Shown here: piece after piece, positions 29,213 to 38,424 of the stretch
Layout of the letters: the number at the start of each line of letters is the position of its first letter
Numbering within the stretch: position 1 is the stretch's first letter
From: a virus
IMG/VR virus record: IMGVR_UViG_3300020281_000015
Span: 22,010-86,009 of that record
Strand: one strand, 5' to 3'
DNA length: 64,000 nucleotides
The notes under the pieces: model-generated
Databases searched by the model: none
What the model was told of the DNA's origin: nothing
The model's input: the letters and a program-made list of their open reading frames with translations, nothing else
Position numbers and translations under genes: made by a program

Positions 29213-30688
29213 ATGGCATATCAAATAGACAGATACAATAATACGCTTTTAACAAACGTAGAAGATGGTACCGTTGACCAAACCACGGATTTAAAGTTCA
29301 TTGGTAAGAATTATGCAGGTTACGGTGAAATTCAAAACGAAAACTTCCTGTTTTTGTTGGAAAATTTTAGTGGAGCGACAGCACCTGCTAAGCCACTAAG
29401 TGGTCAAGTTTGGTATGATAGCTCTGTTTCAAAGTTAAAATTTTATGACGGAACAAAGTGGAGAACAAACGGAGGTTCAGAAGCGGCTTCCACAGAACCA
29501 ACAGGGTTATCAATTGGCGATTTTTGGTTCGATACAACAAATAATCAATTATATGTTTATAACGGAACAATTTTTGTTTTAATAGGTCCACAAAACGCAG
29601 GTAGCGGTATTACACAAATGCAAAGCTTATCTTTGCTGGACACAGGCGGTACTACAAGAAATGTAATAGCAGGAACAATTAATAGTGAAACTGTTATGCT
29701 TATTAGTACTAACGAGTTTGATATTGCCGCAAGTAATTCAATAACAGGATTTGACAGAGTTAAAAAGGGTATTACTTTAGTTAATACACAATTAGCAAGT
29801 AATGGAGTAACAACACCAGCAGGACACTATTTTTGGGGTACAGCATCTGATTCGTTAAGATTAGGAGGTGTTCTTGCATCTAACTTTATACAACAATCAT
29901 CAGGTGGTGCTAATACTGTGTTTACTACTACAGTTGAATTTCCTGATAGCGGAATTCAAATTGGCAATTCACAAGATTTACAATTATTAATTGAAAACGG
30001 TACAGAAGGTGTTATACAGAACGTTACTGGTAATAACAGTAAGATTAAAGTTAAAAGTACAAATGGATCTGGCACTACAACACACTCAGTAACATTTGAT
30101 TCTACAGGAATTACTCCAGCAGTAGATAATACATTTGCTTTGGGTAGCGGATCATTAAAGTTTTCAAATGTATATGCAACTAATTTTACAGGTGAGGCTT
30201 CACAAGCAACTGCACTTAGAGTAGGTACAGATTTTAGAACCGCAAGTGCAAGTGCATCAAATAATACGGTAGCTGTAAGAGATGCAACAGGCAATATTGC
30301 GGCTAACTTATTTCAAGGAACTGCTACACAGGCAAGGTACGCTGACTTAGCAGAAAATTATTTAACTGATGAAATATATCCAGTAGGTACAGCAATGGCT
30401 GTAGGCGGCGATGCAGAAGCAAGATCCGCAAAAGTTGGAGATTATTGTATTGGTGTAATATCTGAGAATCCAGCTTACTTAATGAACTCAGAAGCGGGGG
30501 GCCAAGCAATTGGCTTAAAAGGTAGAGTTCCTGTTAGGGTAAACGGTCCAGTTTCAAAAGGGCAAGCAGTTTTTGCTTGGAAAGACGGAGTATGTAGTAC
30601 TATTACTACGAATGCGTTAGTTGGTATTGCACTTGAAACAAGTACTGAAGATGGTGAAAAATTAGTCGAATGTGTACTCAAAGTTTAA
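29213..30688 (+). CDS. Tail fibre-like protein with self-cleavage-type or trimerising C-terminal domain
   Basis: This is the third copy of the fibre N-terminal module (NYAGYGEIQNENFLFLLENF, KPLSGQVWYDSSVSKLKFYD). The C-terminal ~125 residues (QARYADLAENYLTDEIYPVG, AMAVGGDAEARSAKVGDYCI, GLKGRVPVRVNGPVSKGQAV) resemble the peptidase G2/fibre-chaperone-like ends of phage fibres, in which YADLAE marks the domain start. I cannot tell whether autocleavage occurs. The preceding text NTFALGSGSLKFSNVYATNF is a standard fibre repeat. It is followed by only nine bases before the next gene. Confidence 0.82.
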   Translation: MAYQIDRYNNTLLTNVEDGTVDQTTDLKFIGKNYAGYGEIQNENFLFLLENFSGATAPAKPLSGQVWYDSSVSKLKFYDGTKWRTNGGSEAASTEPTGLSIGDFWFDTTNNQLYVYNGTIFVLIGPQNAGSGITQMQSLSLLDTGGTTRNVIAGTINSETVMLISTNEFDIAASNSITGFDRVKKGITLVNTQLASNGVTTPAGHYFWGTASDSLRLGGVLASNFIQQSSGGANTVFTTTVEFPDSGIQIGNSQDLQLLIENGTEGVIQNVTGNNSKIKVKSTNGSGTTTHSVTFDSTGITPAVDNTFALGSGSLKFSNVYATNFTGEASQATALRVGTDFRTASASASNNTVAVRDATGNIAANLFQGTATQARYADLAENYLTDEIYPVGTAMAVGGDAEARSAKVGDYCIGVISENPAYLMNSEAGGQAIGLKGRVPVRVNGPVSKGQAVFAWKDGVCSTITTNALVGIALETSTEDGEKLVECVLKV

Positions 30689-30697
30689 GGATCGATT

Positions 30698-31639
30698 ATG
30701 GCAGATATTACCGCGGCTCGATTAAATAACTTACAATCGAGAATAGCATTAATACTTGGAACAGGAAGCGGCACTAGCGGTTACGGACAAACCCTAGTAT
30801 CCTCCCAAGTTGTCGCTGATTCAATCGTAGATGCGGACGATATCAATAATATTTTTACTGACATGGTTAAAGCAAGGATACACCAAGTAGGTATCCAAGA
30901 AACAGGAATTAGACAAGTTGTTGAAGACCTAAATACTATTGCAGAAGAAACAAGTAAAAATATTGATAATTCAGGTAATGAAACAGCTGATGCTGAAGGT
31001 ACAAAAAAAGGTATAGCTGACTATGAGTCATTAATGACTCAAATAGAAACTGACAAATTATTACTTCATTCAAGTCAAGCTGCCTTAGAACCACAACTTA
31101 CAAGCACAAGAACAACTACTTGGAACGGAATAATTACACATATATTTCAAGTTACTTGGGGATCAGCTGACGAAAGACGTCATTTTTTTAATGCAGGTGG
31201 AGAAATAAGATTATCTGCAAATAATTCAGGAGCAAACGGTCCTAAAGGATTAGATTGGGCCGCATTATGTAGTGAAATTGGTGTAGTAAAATTCGGGCAA
31301 GATACTACTACAGCAACTGGTTCAGGTACTAGTTATGCAATCGGAAACAATGATGTGACATCTGCATATCAAAACTGTTTTCAGAAAGTAGGAGCAGGCA
31401 CATACAGTGGAATTTATGCTGGTAACCTATACACAGTAAAAGTTAGAATGCCAAATGCAGGCATTAACGAAGGTGTGCTTGAATTTAGAATAGAATTCAA
31501 TGATGTTGTTTTTGACAACACAGTAGATAATAATGTTGACGGAGCACTAACAAGTACAGTTCAGCAGTATAGAGCAGTTGGTCCTACAAGTGTTACTTCT
31601 GTAAGTCCTACATATTTTACTACTGATGCACTCCAGTAA
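30698..31639 (+). CDS. Virion structural protein A of a paralogous pair, 313 aa
   Basis: It starts MADITAARLNNLQSRIALIL and shares with the next gene the blocks SGYGQTL, KARIHQVGIQE, WNGIITHIFQVTWG, RRHFFNAGGEIRLS and GLDWAALCSEIGVVKFG, plus a final beta pair around LEFRIEFNDVVFD. The conserved HFFNAGGEIR-type core is one I associate with virion proteins of marine T4-like phages, but the exact role (neck, fibre or decoration) is unknown. No transmembrane segment or signal is visible. AGGAT precedes the start. Confidence 0.65.
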   Translation: MADITAARLNNLQSRIALILGTGSGTSGYGQTLVSSQVVADSIVDADDINNIFTDMVKARIHQVGIQETGIRQVVEDLNTIAEETSKNIDNSGNETADAEGTKKGIADYESLMTQIETDKLLLHSSQAALEPQLTSTRTTTWNGIITHIFQVTWGSADERRHFFNAGGEIRLSANNSGANGPKGLDWAALCSEIGVVKFGQDTTTATGSGTSYAIGNNDVTSAYQNCFQKVGAGTYSGIYAGNLYTVKVRMPNAGINEGVLEFRIEFNDVVFDNTVDNNVDGALTSTVQQYRAVGPTSVTSVSPTYFTTDALQ

Positions 31640-31662
31640 ATTTTTTACCCCCACTTCAAACG

Positions 31663-31670
31663 CTAAATAG
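31663..31670 (+). promoter_or_regulatory. Late-promoter-like motif CTAAATAG
   Basis: The motif sits in the 51-base gap between the two paralogous structural genes and ends 20 bases before the ATG at 31691. The TAAATA core matches the other late motifs, and GAGAGG upstream of the start is a plausible ribosome-binding site. Confidence 0.45.
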
Positions 31671-31690
31671 TACTATAGAGAGGTTATTTC

Positions 31691-32638
31691 ATGCCAACTA
31701 AGGTACTAGCATCACGTTTTAACACATTAAAAGATAGAATAGAAAATATTCTAGGTCCCGCCGAAGAAACTAATAGGGTAGCGGCAAATAATGGTTATTC
31801 GTATGGATACGGACAAGCACTAGGACCATTAGTAGACCAATCTAGTAGTAATGATTTAATAGATGCTTTAGCTTACAAGCAATTATATATAAATGTACTA
31901 AAAATTAGATTTCATCAGGTAGGCACATCTGCATTTACAGCTGATCCTTTCGTTGTAGGAGATTTTGCAACAAACGCCGCATCTACAGATAAAATTTTAG
32001 AAGCGTATATTCAAGGTATTGAAACTCTTGCAACTAATATGGAAAATGATAGACTTACAGTACATCCTTCGCAAGCGTCAATACAATCTATGGGAAGTAG
32101 CACTAGTGCAACAAGCTGGAATGGAACATTGTCACATATTTTCCAAATAACATTTACAGATGCACAAGCAAGAAGACAATTTTTTAATGCAGGCGGTAAA
32201 ATTAGGTTTTCAACAAGTATGAACTATACAGGAAGCCAAGCTAAAAGTCTTGATTGGAAAAATATGCTTGCACAAGTAGGAACAGTAGATTTTGCGTATA
32301 GTAGTACTATAAATTCAACAGGCGTAGGACAGTCTTACGGAGGCATAGGGCATGATTATATGTTCAGCTACTATCAAACTGCATATTACAATTCAGGAGG
32401 AGGAGTATATAATCCGAATAGATATACCGTATATGCTATGGAAATGAATGATAGTGTGTTACAATTTAAAGTCGAGTTTTCAGATCCTTCCTATGGAGTA
32501 CCAGACGAAACTGTTCTTGGTGCTGTAACTAGTGATATAGAAGCTGTAGTTCCAGATGGTACCGCATCTATTGACGGCACTATGCAAACAACCGTATCTG
32601 TACCATCCCCTACATACACACTTGTATCTAACTTATAA
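31691..32638 (+). CDS. Virion structural protein B of a paralogous pair, 315 aa
   Basis: Paralogue of the gene just upstream: SYGYGQALG, LKIRFHQVGTSAF, WNGTLSHIFQITFTDAQA, RRQFFNAGGKIRFS and KSLDWKNMLAQVGTVDFAY align in order. It differs mainly at the ends and in the Tyr-rich segment near 32340-32420. It is the last gene of the structural block; a sigma-70-type promoter follows at once. The role inside the virion is unknown. Confidence 0.65.
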   Translation: MPTKVLASRFNTLKDRIENILGPAEETNRVAANNGYSYGYGQALGPLVDQSSSNDLIDALAYKQLYINVLKIRFHQVGTSAFTADPFVVGDFATNAASTDKILEAYIQGIETLATNMENDRLTVHPSQASIQSMGSSTSATSWNGTLSHIFQITFTDAQARRQFFNAGGKIRFSTSMNYTGSQAKSLDWKNMLAQVGTVDFAYSSTINSTGVGQSYGGIGHDYMFSYYQTAYYNSGGGVYNPNRYTVYAMEMNDSVLQFKVEFSDPSYGVPDETVLGAVTSDIEAVVPDGTASIDGTMQTTVSVPSPTYTLVSNL

Positions 32639-32641
32639 TTA

Positions 32642-32670
32642 TTGACATATATTCATAATAATGCTATAAT
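32642..32670 (+). promoter_or_regulatory. Consensus sigma-70 promoter (TTGACA-17-TATAAT)
   Basis: The -35 TTGACA (32642-32647) and -10 TATAAT (32665-32670) are both perfect and 17 bases apart. This is the strongest promoter seen in the window and lies exactly at the border between structural and auxiliary genes. Host RNA polymerase could use it early in infection. About 65 bases of leader follow, with a weak TAGTAC/GTACTA inverted repeat (32694-32699, 32715-32720) and a strong AGGAGGT ribosome-binding site (32728-32734). Confidence 0.85.
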
Positions 32671-32738
32671 ACTGTAGTTCAGTCTTTGTCATTTAGTACC
32701 TAAAGATTGAATAAGTACTACTATTATAGGAGGTTTCT

Positions 32739-33098
32739 ATGGACGAAAAGTTATCAAAAGCATTAGACTTTTCTAATTATATGGTTACTCTAAATAACCA
32801 AAAAAGACTACTTAACGAAAAATATGCAGAAAATTTATTACATTTTACTAATGGTGGACAATTTACTGTTACTAAAGAACTTATAAATTTTGTAAAACTA
32901 CTAATTGATAACCATCAAAACGACGATGTGGTTCTTACAGACGATAATGATATTCCTCTCATAATCGACGATATTGAAGCTTTTTACCAAGACATAATTA
33001 ATGTTTATTTTGAAGCGTCCAACTCTTATCACTCAGAATATATGAAATTAAAAACACAACGTAGTGTGGAGAACCTCGTCGATCATGCAGAAAAGTAG
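32739..33098 (+). CDS. Small conserved-type hypothetical protein, 119 aa
   Basis: It is the first gene behind the sigma-70 promoter and has the best ribosome-binding site in the window (AGGAGG, five bases from ATG). The protein is mostly helical and charged (LNNQKRLLNEKYAENLLHFT, TVTKELINFVKLLIDNHQND). I recall similar small proteins in marine T4-like phages but no function. Its end overlaps the next gene by 14 bases if that starts at 33085. Candidate host-takeover or regulatory protein by position only. Confidence 0.65.
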   Translation: MDEKLSKALDFSNYMVTLNNQKRLLNEKYAENLLHFTNGGQFTVTKELINFVKLLIDNHQNDDVVLTDDNDIPLIIDDIEAFYQDIINVYFEASNSYHSEYMKLKTQRSVENLVDHAEK

Positions 33099-33939
33099 AG
33101 GGGCATTATTAATTGCTAAAAATAATACACAAGTTGATTACATAAAGCAAGCAGTTTTTTTAGCAAAACGAATAAAAAAGTTTCTTAATATCGGAACTTC
33201 AGTGATAACAGATTCTACAGAATATTTAGAATCTGCATTTGATAGTTCTATATTTGATAAAGTTATTTCCTTGAATAGTCATTCGGAAAAAAATGAAAGA
33301 TTATATTTTGATGGAGCTATGTATCAAAAACAAGCTACATTTAAAAATAGATCTAGAAGTAAAGCCTTTGATTTATCACCTTATTATGAAACTCTTCTTT
33401 TAGATACTGATTATATTATTTCTAATAATTTATTAGGATCTTGTTTTAATTCTGATGACGATTTTATGATATATAAAAAATCCTCAGATATTGCACAAGT
33501 AAGAAATGAACAAGAATTTAAATATATAAGCGATACTGGAGTTCCTTTTTATTGGGCTACATGTGTATTTTTTAGAAAAACTAATGTTAATAAAATATAC
33601 TTTGATCTAGTAAAGCATATCGAAGAAGAATGGGATCATTACCGAAGAGCATACCAAATTACCTCTTCTCTGTTTAGAAATGATTTTGCTTTTAGTATTG
33701 CAATACATATTATGAATGGATTTGCTCAAGGTACTTTCGCAAAAGAATTGCCAGGCAAAATGCTATACACAACAGATAAAGATATACTTTGGAAATTAGA
33801 CGATGATAAAATGATGTTCCTTGTTGAAAAGAAAGATTACATGGGAGAATATACAGCTTTAAGCACAAAAGGACAAACTATACATGTTATGAATAAATTT
33901 AGTTTAGGTAGAATGATAGACGAGGTAGAAAATGTCTAA
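33085..33939 (+). CDS. GT8-like (GT-A fold) glycosyltransferase
   Basis: The N-terminus RGALLIAKNNTQVDYIKQAV is followed at residue 107 by a D-T-D motif inside YYETLLLDTDYIISN, the metal and nucleotide-sugar binding site of GT-A enzymes such as family 8. I chose ATG 33085 rather than the in-frame GTG at 33064, because the ATG gives a sequence that aligns with the next gene from its first residues. The two proteins share the same plan and are paralogues. It overlaps the next gene by eight bases. Probable sugar transfer to a glycan or protein; donor and acceptor unknown. Confidence 0.75.
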   Translation: MQKSRGALLIAKNNTQVDYIKQAVFLAKRIKKFLNIGTSVITDSTEYLESAFDSSIFDKVISLNSHSEKNERLYFDGAMYQKQATFKNRSRSKAFDLSPYYETLLLDTDYIISNNLLGSCFNSDDDFMIYKKSSDIAQVRNEQEFKYISDTGVPFYWATCVFFRKTNVNKIYFDLVKHIEEEWDHYRRAYQITSSLFRNDFAFSIAIHIMNGFAQGTFAKELPGKMLYTTDKDILWKLDDDKMMFLVEKKDYMGEYTALSTKGQTIHVMNKFSLGRMIDEVENV

Positions 33940-34771
33940 AGGTATACTAGTACTTGCACAAAATCTTTCTGAAGTAAATTATGTAAAACAAGCAGAAGTG
34001 CTTGCAATGAGTCTTAAAGTTACTAATCCAGAAACTAAAATTAGTATTGTAACAAACGACAAAGTTGAGTTCAAAAATTTATTTGATAAGATAATAGAAA
34101 TTCCATGGAATGATGACGCACAGTTCAGTGACTGGAAAGTTGAAAATAGATGGAAGCTTTATCATGCTAGTCCTTATGATAAAACTATTGTAATGGATAC
34201 TGATATGTTAATCTTGCAAGATATAACAACATGGTGGAAATTTTTAGAAAATTACAAATTGTTTTTTACTAGTAGTGTTCTTACATATAGAGGAGAAATT
34301 GCAGATACGCAATACTATCGAAAAGCATTTATTGCAAATAATCTTCCTAATCTTTTTGCAGGATTTCATTACTTTGAAAAATCAAATATGTCATTAGAAT
34401 TTTACAAACTTTTAGAATTGGTCGTACAAAACTGGCAGGCGTTTTACGAAAAGTTTTTAGAAGGAGTCACAAGACCTAAACACGTTAGTATTGATGTGTG
34501 TGCTTCTATAGTAGCATTAATTTTAGATTGTACAAATGATATTACAAATGCTAAAGCAAGTTTTCCTACATTTACTCATATGAAAAAATATTGTCAAGGA
34601 TGGGTTGATGGGTCTGATAACTGGCAAGATAGAGTCGGCTTTTATATGTCAAGAGATTGTGATATTAAGATTGGAAATTATAACCAAACAGGTATCTTGC
34701 ATTATACTGAAAATGATTTTTTAGAAAAATCTCCAGTAATTGAAAGATACAGGAATTATTTAAATGTCTGA
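33932..34771 (+). CDS. GT8-like (GT-A fold) glycosyltransferase, paralogue
   Basis: It starts SKGILVLAQNLSEVNYVKQA, like the upstream gene, and has a D-T-D motif at residues 89-91 (YDKTIVMDTDMLILQDITTW). WKLYHASPYDKT before it fits the GT8 pattern in which an acceptor or donor loop leads into the metal site. Near the C-terminus GILHYTE supplies a His in the position of the second metal ligand seen in GT8 enzymes. No membrane segment is visible, so it would act in the cytoplasm. It overlaps both neighbours by eight bases. Confidence 0.78.
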   Translation: MSKGILVLAQNLSEVNYVKQAEVLAMSLKVTNPETKISIVTNDKVEFKNLFDKIIEIPWNDDAQFSDWKVENRWKLYHASPYDKTIVMDTDMLILQDITTWWKFLENYKLFFTSSVLTYRGEIADTQYYRKAFIANNLPNLFAGFHYFEKSNMSLEFYKLLELVVQNWQAFYEKFLEGVTRPKHVSIDVCASIVALILDCTNDITNAKASFPTFTHMKKYCQGWVDGSDNWQDRVGFYMSRDCDIKIGNYNQTGILHYTENDFLEKSPVIERYRNYLNV

Positions 34772-36098
34772 TTTAAGCGAATTATTAAAAGCACTTACTA
34801 CTAGTGTAGAAACTGATGATCTTACGTATGTATACTATTACAGCGATAGCGGAGAAATATTTAAAATATCAGGTGTAATAGATGAGGTTGAAGAAGGGCA
34901 AGAAATACTTGAAGTACTTTACGATATTGCTAGTCCTATTCTAACTGGAGAAAAACGTACAACAGATTTTGTGGTCATTTATGATACTGCGTTAAAGCGT
35001 AAAACTTTAAAAGAAAAAAACTATCAAGATACGTTTAAAACTGCATCTGCTATGTGCTATCAAATACCTGTTATTGCAAAAAGCCTTGCAGGTCATTTTT
35101 CGTTATCTGAAATTTATGAAGATGTAAAAGTCTACATATGGGTTAAAGAGTTAGCTTATAAAAAAGATGACATAGTTTGGTATAATGATAATGTCTATAA
35201 ATTACTTGCAGATAACGGAAAGGATAAAAGATGGAGCAAAAAAAATTCTAAGTTGTTTATTGAAAATGTATTCTTATCTGACATTCCTACGCAAAAGTTT
35301 TCAGTGTTAGAATTAAAATTTGAACAACAATATAAAGGTATACATGTTGATGTATGGTATGATGATTTAAATCATTTGGCAGGACAGCATGTATGGATAG
35401 GAGACTGTGTATATAAAATATTAGAAGACCAGCCCGCACACACAAATTTTGATCCAAAAAATGCAGAAATGCTAGTATCTAATGTAGCACTTAGGAACGA
35501 CACAAACAAAAATCTTACTTTTACACAAATTATCGATGATGGAAAATTATATTTAGATTTTAATAAAATTTATAGTGCAAAAATTATAGAATCTCATTAT
35601 GATAAAAGTGCAGATGATATAGTTTATCATACAGATGAACGTCATATAATAGTTTGTAAAAAAGACTTTAAAATTCATATGGATACTTTTGACAAGAAAA
35701 AGTTTAATTATTTAAAAACTGATTTAACATTACAAGATCAAAATACATTAAAAAACGGAGACAAAGTTTTACTAGGTACAAAATTATATAATGTACAGTT
35801 AAATAAAGAATTTGATATTATAGTAACTCAACATACTAATGAAAAATTCTGGCAACTGAATATACACCCCTCGACATTAAAATATTTTCAAACAACTAAT
35901 TATGATCAAGATGACCTTTTGTACTTTAGTATTACTGCAAAACATGATCCTAATATACTTTATAGGTCATTGAAAATACCATTATCAATGTTAGCTGATA
36001 AATTAGTAATTCCGTTTAAATATGATGCAGAACATAAAGAAGATCTTAGTATATATACAGCAAAGTATTTTGATAGTTATGGACACGAAATTTTATGA
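34764..36098 (+). CDS. Unknown 444-aa protein with CBM5/12-like short modules
   Basis: I cannot name a family. Two segments resemble the aromatic carbohydrate-binding type repeats of the giant virion protein: KELAYKKDDIVWYNDNVYKL (near 35145-35210) and LAGQHVWIGDCVYKILEDQP (near 35375-35440). The rest is beta-rich and charged, with no membrane segment or catalytic motif that I can see. It lies between glycosyltransferase genes and overlaps both neighbours. It could be a glycan-binding partner of those enzymes or a virion-attached adhesin. Both are guesses from composition and place. Confidence 0.6.
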   Translation: MSDLSELLKALTTSVETDDLTYVYYYSDSGEIFKISGVIDEVEEGQEILEVLYDIASPILTGEKRTTDFVVIYDTALKRKTLKEKNYQDTFKTASAMCYQIPVIAKSLAGHFSLSEIYEDVKVYIWVKELAYKKDDIVWYNDNVYKLLADNGKDKRWSKKNSKLFIENVFLSDIPTQKFSVLELKFEQQYKGIHVDVWYDDLNHLAGQHVWIGDCVYKILEDQPAHTNFDPKNAEMLVSNVALRNDTNKNLTFTQIIDDGKLYLDFNKIYSAKIIESHYDKSADDIVYHTDERHIIVCKKDFKIHMDTFDKKKFNYLKTDLTLQDQNTLKNGDKVLLGTKLYNVQLNKEFDIIVTQHTNEKFWQLNIHPSTLKYFQTTNYDQDDLLYFSITAKHDPNILYRSLKIPLSMLADKLVIPFKYDAEHKEDLSIYTAKYFDSYGHEIL

Positions 36099-37018
36099 CC
36101 AACAGATTTAAAGTAACAGACTATGACATAATTTATTTAAGTTATGACGAACCTAATGCAGAAAAAAACTATGCAGACTTATGCAGTAAAGTTCCGTGGG
36201 CAAAACGTATACATGGAGTTGAAGGTTCTGACGCCGCACACAAAGCTTGTGCTGAAATAAGTGAAACTGATAGATTTATAACCGTAGATGGAGATAACAT
36301 AATAGATCCTAAATTTATTCAGCAAGTTATAGATTTTGATGAACATGAAGATCTACAGCATAGTGTTATAAGTTGGGCAGGATATAATGTAGTCAATGGT
36401 TTAATGTATGGCAATGGCGGACTTAAATGTTGGCCAAAGAAATTTGTACTTAATATGCGTACCCATGAAAATGCTGATCCTAATAATGCTCATGCACAAG
36501 TTGACTTTTGTTGGGATATAAATTATATTCAAATGAATAGTTGTTTTAGTTATGTATATAATAACCATACTGCCCAGCAAGCTTGGAGAGCAGGCTTTCG
36601 TGAAGGTGTGAAAATGGCATTAGATAGAGGAGTGCGTGTTACGAAAGAGGAGTTTGCAAATTTACACTGGAAGAACTTACATAGGTTGTATATTTGGTTA
36701 ACAGTTGGCAGCGATGCAAAAAATGGGCTTTGGGCAATATACGGAGCAAGAGAAGGCCTATACAAAACAATGGCTACAGAATGGGACTACATAAATGTAA
36801 GAGATTTTGAATATTTGAACAACTATTGGAATGAGCAAGTAAAAATAGAAGAGGAAAATCTTTTAGATGCAGTGAAAAAATTAGGTAGCAAATTATTAAA
36901 TGAATTAGATGTTCCTATCCCAGTAGATCCTTTTAGTGAAGAACAAAGCAAATTTTTTAAAACTGTTTATCAAAATCCTGGTAGGATGGCAAATCAATTC
37001 ATTGATATTGAGAGATAA
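36095..37018 (+). CDS. Glycosyltransferase-like protein with D-G-D motif, 307 aa
   Basis: The opening DYDIIYLSYDEPNAEKNYAD is typical of a nucleotide-sugar binding Rossmann start. FITVDGDNIIDPKF carries D65-G-D67, a plausible DxD metal site of GT-A enzymes. The middle VVNGLMYGNGGLKCWPKKF is shared with the shorter paralogue at 48056 (VNGLIYGYGGVKLFPRQM). The last ~70 residues, with EEENLLDAVKKLGSKLLNEL, are helical and absent from that paralogue. It follows its neighbour by ATGA overlap. Family GT2-like is likely but unproven. Confidence 0.68.
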   Translation: MTNRFKVTDYDIIYLSYDEPNAEKNYADLCSKVPWAKRIHGVEGSDAAHKACAEISETDRFITVDGDNIIDPKFIQQVIDFDEHEDLQHSVISWAGYNVVNGLMYGNGGLKCWPKKFVLNMRTHENADPNNAHAQVDFCWDINYIQMNSCFSYVYNNHTAQQAWRAGFREGVKMALDRGVRVTKEEFANLHWKNLHRLYIWLTVGSDAKNGLWAIYGAREGLYKTMATEWDYINVRDFEYLNNYWNEQVKIEEENLLDAVKKLGSKLLNELDVPIPVDPFSEEQSKFFKTVYQNPGRMANQFIDIER

Positions 37019-37020
37019 AC

Positions 37021-38424
37021 ATGAGTCAAAGCAGTTATAATGCTGGAGCCGAATACGCTAGAGAGAAGCTAAAGCAAATTAGTTGTTCAATGTGTCTTGC
37101 AAAATGGACACAAGTAACAATGCATTTGCATAATGGGCATACCCATAGCTGTCATCATCCTGCTCCTCATTTTATTCCTTTAGATGAAATAAAACAAAAT
37201 CCCCATGCATTGCATAATACAAAACATAAAATAAAACAACGCCAACTAATGCTTGCAGGAGAACAACCAGAAGAATGCAACTATTGTTGGAATATAGAAA
37301 ATTTAAATCATGGGCATTTTAGTGATAGGCATTTTAAAAGTGGAGAAGATTGGAACGAAGGACAACTTGAAAAAATAAAAGCAAACCCTTTAGATGAAAA
37401 TTTTTTACCAACTTATGTTGAAGTTAGTTTTAATAATACTTGTAATTTTGCTTGTATGTATTGCAGTCCACAAATATCTAGTAAATGGATGGAGGATATT
37501 GAACACGGTGGAGCATATGACCTAGGAAATTATCAAGTCCATCATCTTGATTACTTACGCATTAAAAATCAAATACCAATTCCTAACAGAGAAGTTAATC
37601 CTTATATTGAAGCATTTTGGAAAATATGGCCTGAGCTATATACTAATTTAAAAGTTTTTAGAATTACAGGCGGAGAACCGTTGTTAAGTAAACACACATG
37701 GAAAGTATTAAAGTATATTCAAGATAATCCTAATCCAGATTTGATAATAGGAATAAACACAAATTTAGGAGTACAAGATGCTTTTATTGATAGATTAATA
37801 CCTATAGCAAAAGATCTAATTCTTAATAATAAAGTAAAAAACTTTGAATTATATACAAGCGTCGAAAGTACAGGAGTACAAGCAGAATATATTAGAGATG
37901 GATTAGATTATAAAAAGTTTATTAGCAATCTTAATAAAGTAACAAGCGAAATTCCAATGTTAGATTGGAAGTCAAAAACAGTTATTATGGCAACATATAA
38001 TTTATTAAGTATTCCTAATTTTAGAAATTTGCTAGAATGGTTACTTGAATGGCGTACTAAACATGGTTCAGCTACGTGGAAAAAGTTATGGTTAGATATA
38101 AGTTATTTAACTTATCCTAACTGGCAAACTATTGCATTAGCTGATAATAATATGTTAGCTATAATGGAGTCTGATTTAAAATTTATGCAAGATCATAAAG
38201 AACAAGCAATAGGACATCACGGATTTCAAGATACCGAAATTTCAAAAATGGCAAGGGCTGTAGACTATGTGACGCAAAATATAAGCAAAGATAAAACAAC
38301 TGAGATGATGCAGTTTTATAATTTTTTTAATGCTTATGATTTGAGAAGAAATAAAAACTTTGTAAAAACTTTTCCAGAATTTGCAAATTTTTATAGTAGG
38401 TGCAAAGAGGTAGCAAATGCATAA
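37021..38424 (+). CDS. Radical SAM protein with N-terminal twitch-like Cys region (copy 1)
   Basis: C141-x3-C145-x2-C148 in NNTCNFACMYCSPQISSKWM is the radical SAM [4Fe-4S] site. RITGGEPLLSK is the GGE motif that holds SAM. The first ~90 residues add SCSMCLAKWTQV, HSCHHPAPHF and EECNYCW (C25, C44, C86, C89), a likely auxiliary cluster site placed at the N-terminus. I recall this plan as the N_twitch_rSAM family of phage and marine bacteria; its chemistry is unknown. Auxiliary-cluster radical SAM enzymes often modify peptides or sugars. Only two bases separate it from the upstream stop. Confidence 0.88.
   Translation: MSQSSYNAGAEYAREKLKQISCSMCLAKWTQVTMHLHNGHTHSCHHPAPHFIPLDEIKQNPHALHNTKHKIKQRQLMLAGEQPEECNYCWNIENLNHGHFSDRHFKSGEDWNEGQLEKIKANPLDENFLPTYVEVSFNNTCNFACMYCSPQISSKWMEDIEHGGAYDLGNYQVHHLDYLRIKNQIPIPNREVNPYIEAFWKIWPELYTNLKVFRITGGEPLLSKHTWKVLKYIQDNPNPDLIIGINTNLGVQDAFIDRLIPIAKDLILNNKVKNFELYTSVESTGVQAEYIRDGLDYKKFISNLNKVTSEIPMLDWKSKTVIMATYNLLSIPNFRNLLEWLLEWRTKHGSATWKKLWLDISYLTYPNWQTIALADNNMLAIMESDLKFMQDHKEQAIGHHGFQDTEISKMARAVDYVTQNISKDKTTEMMQFYNFFNAYDLRRNKNFVKTFPEFANFYSRCKEVANA

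Noticed and set aside
31636-31650. GTAAA-TTT-TTTAC-type hairpin after the first paralogous structural gene
   Set aside because: Short AT stem, almost no loop, and no T run after it.
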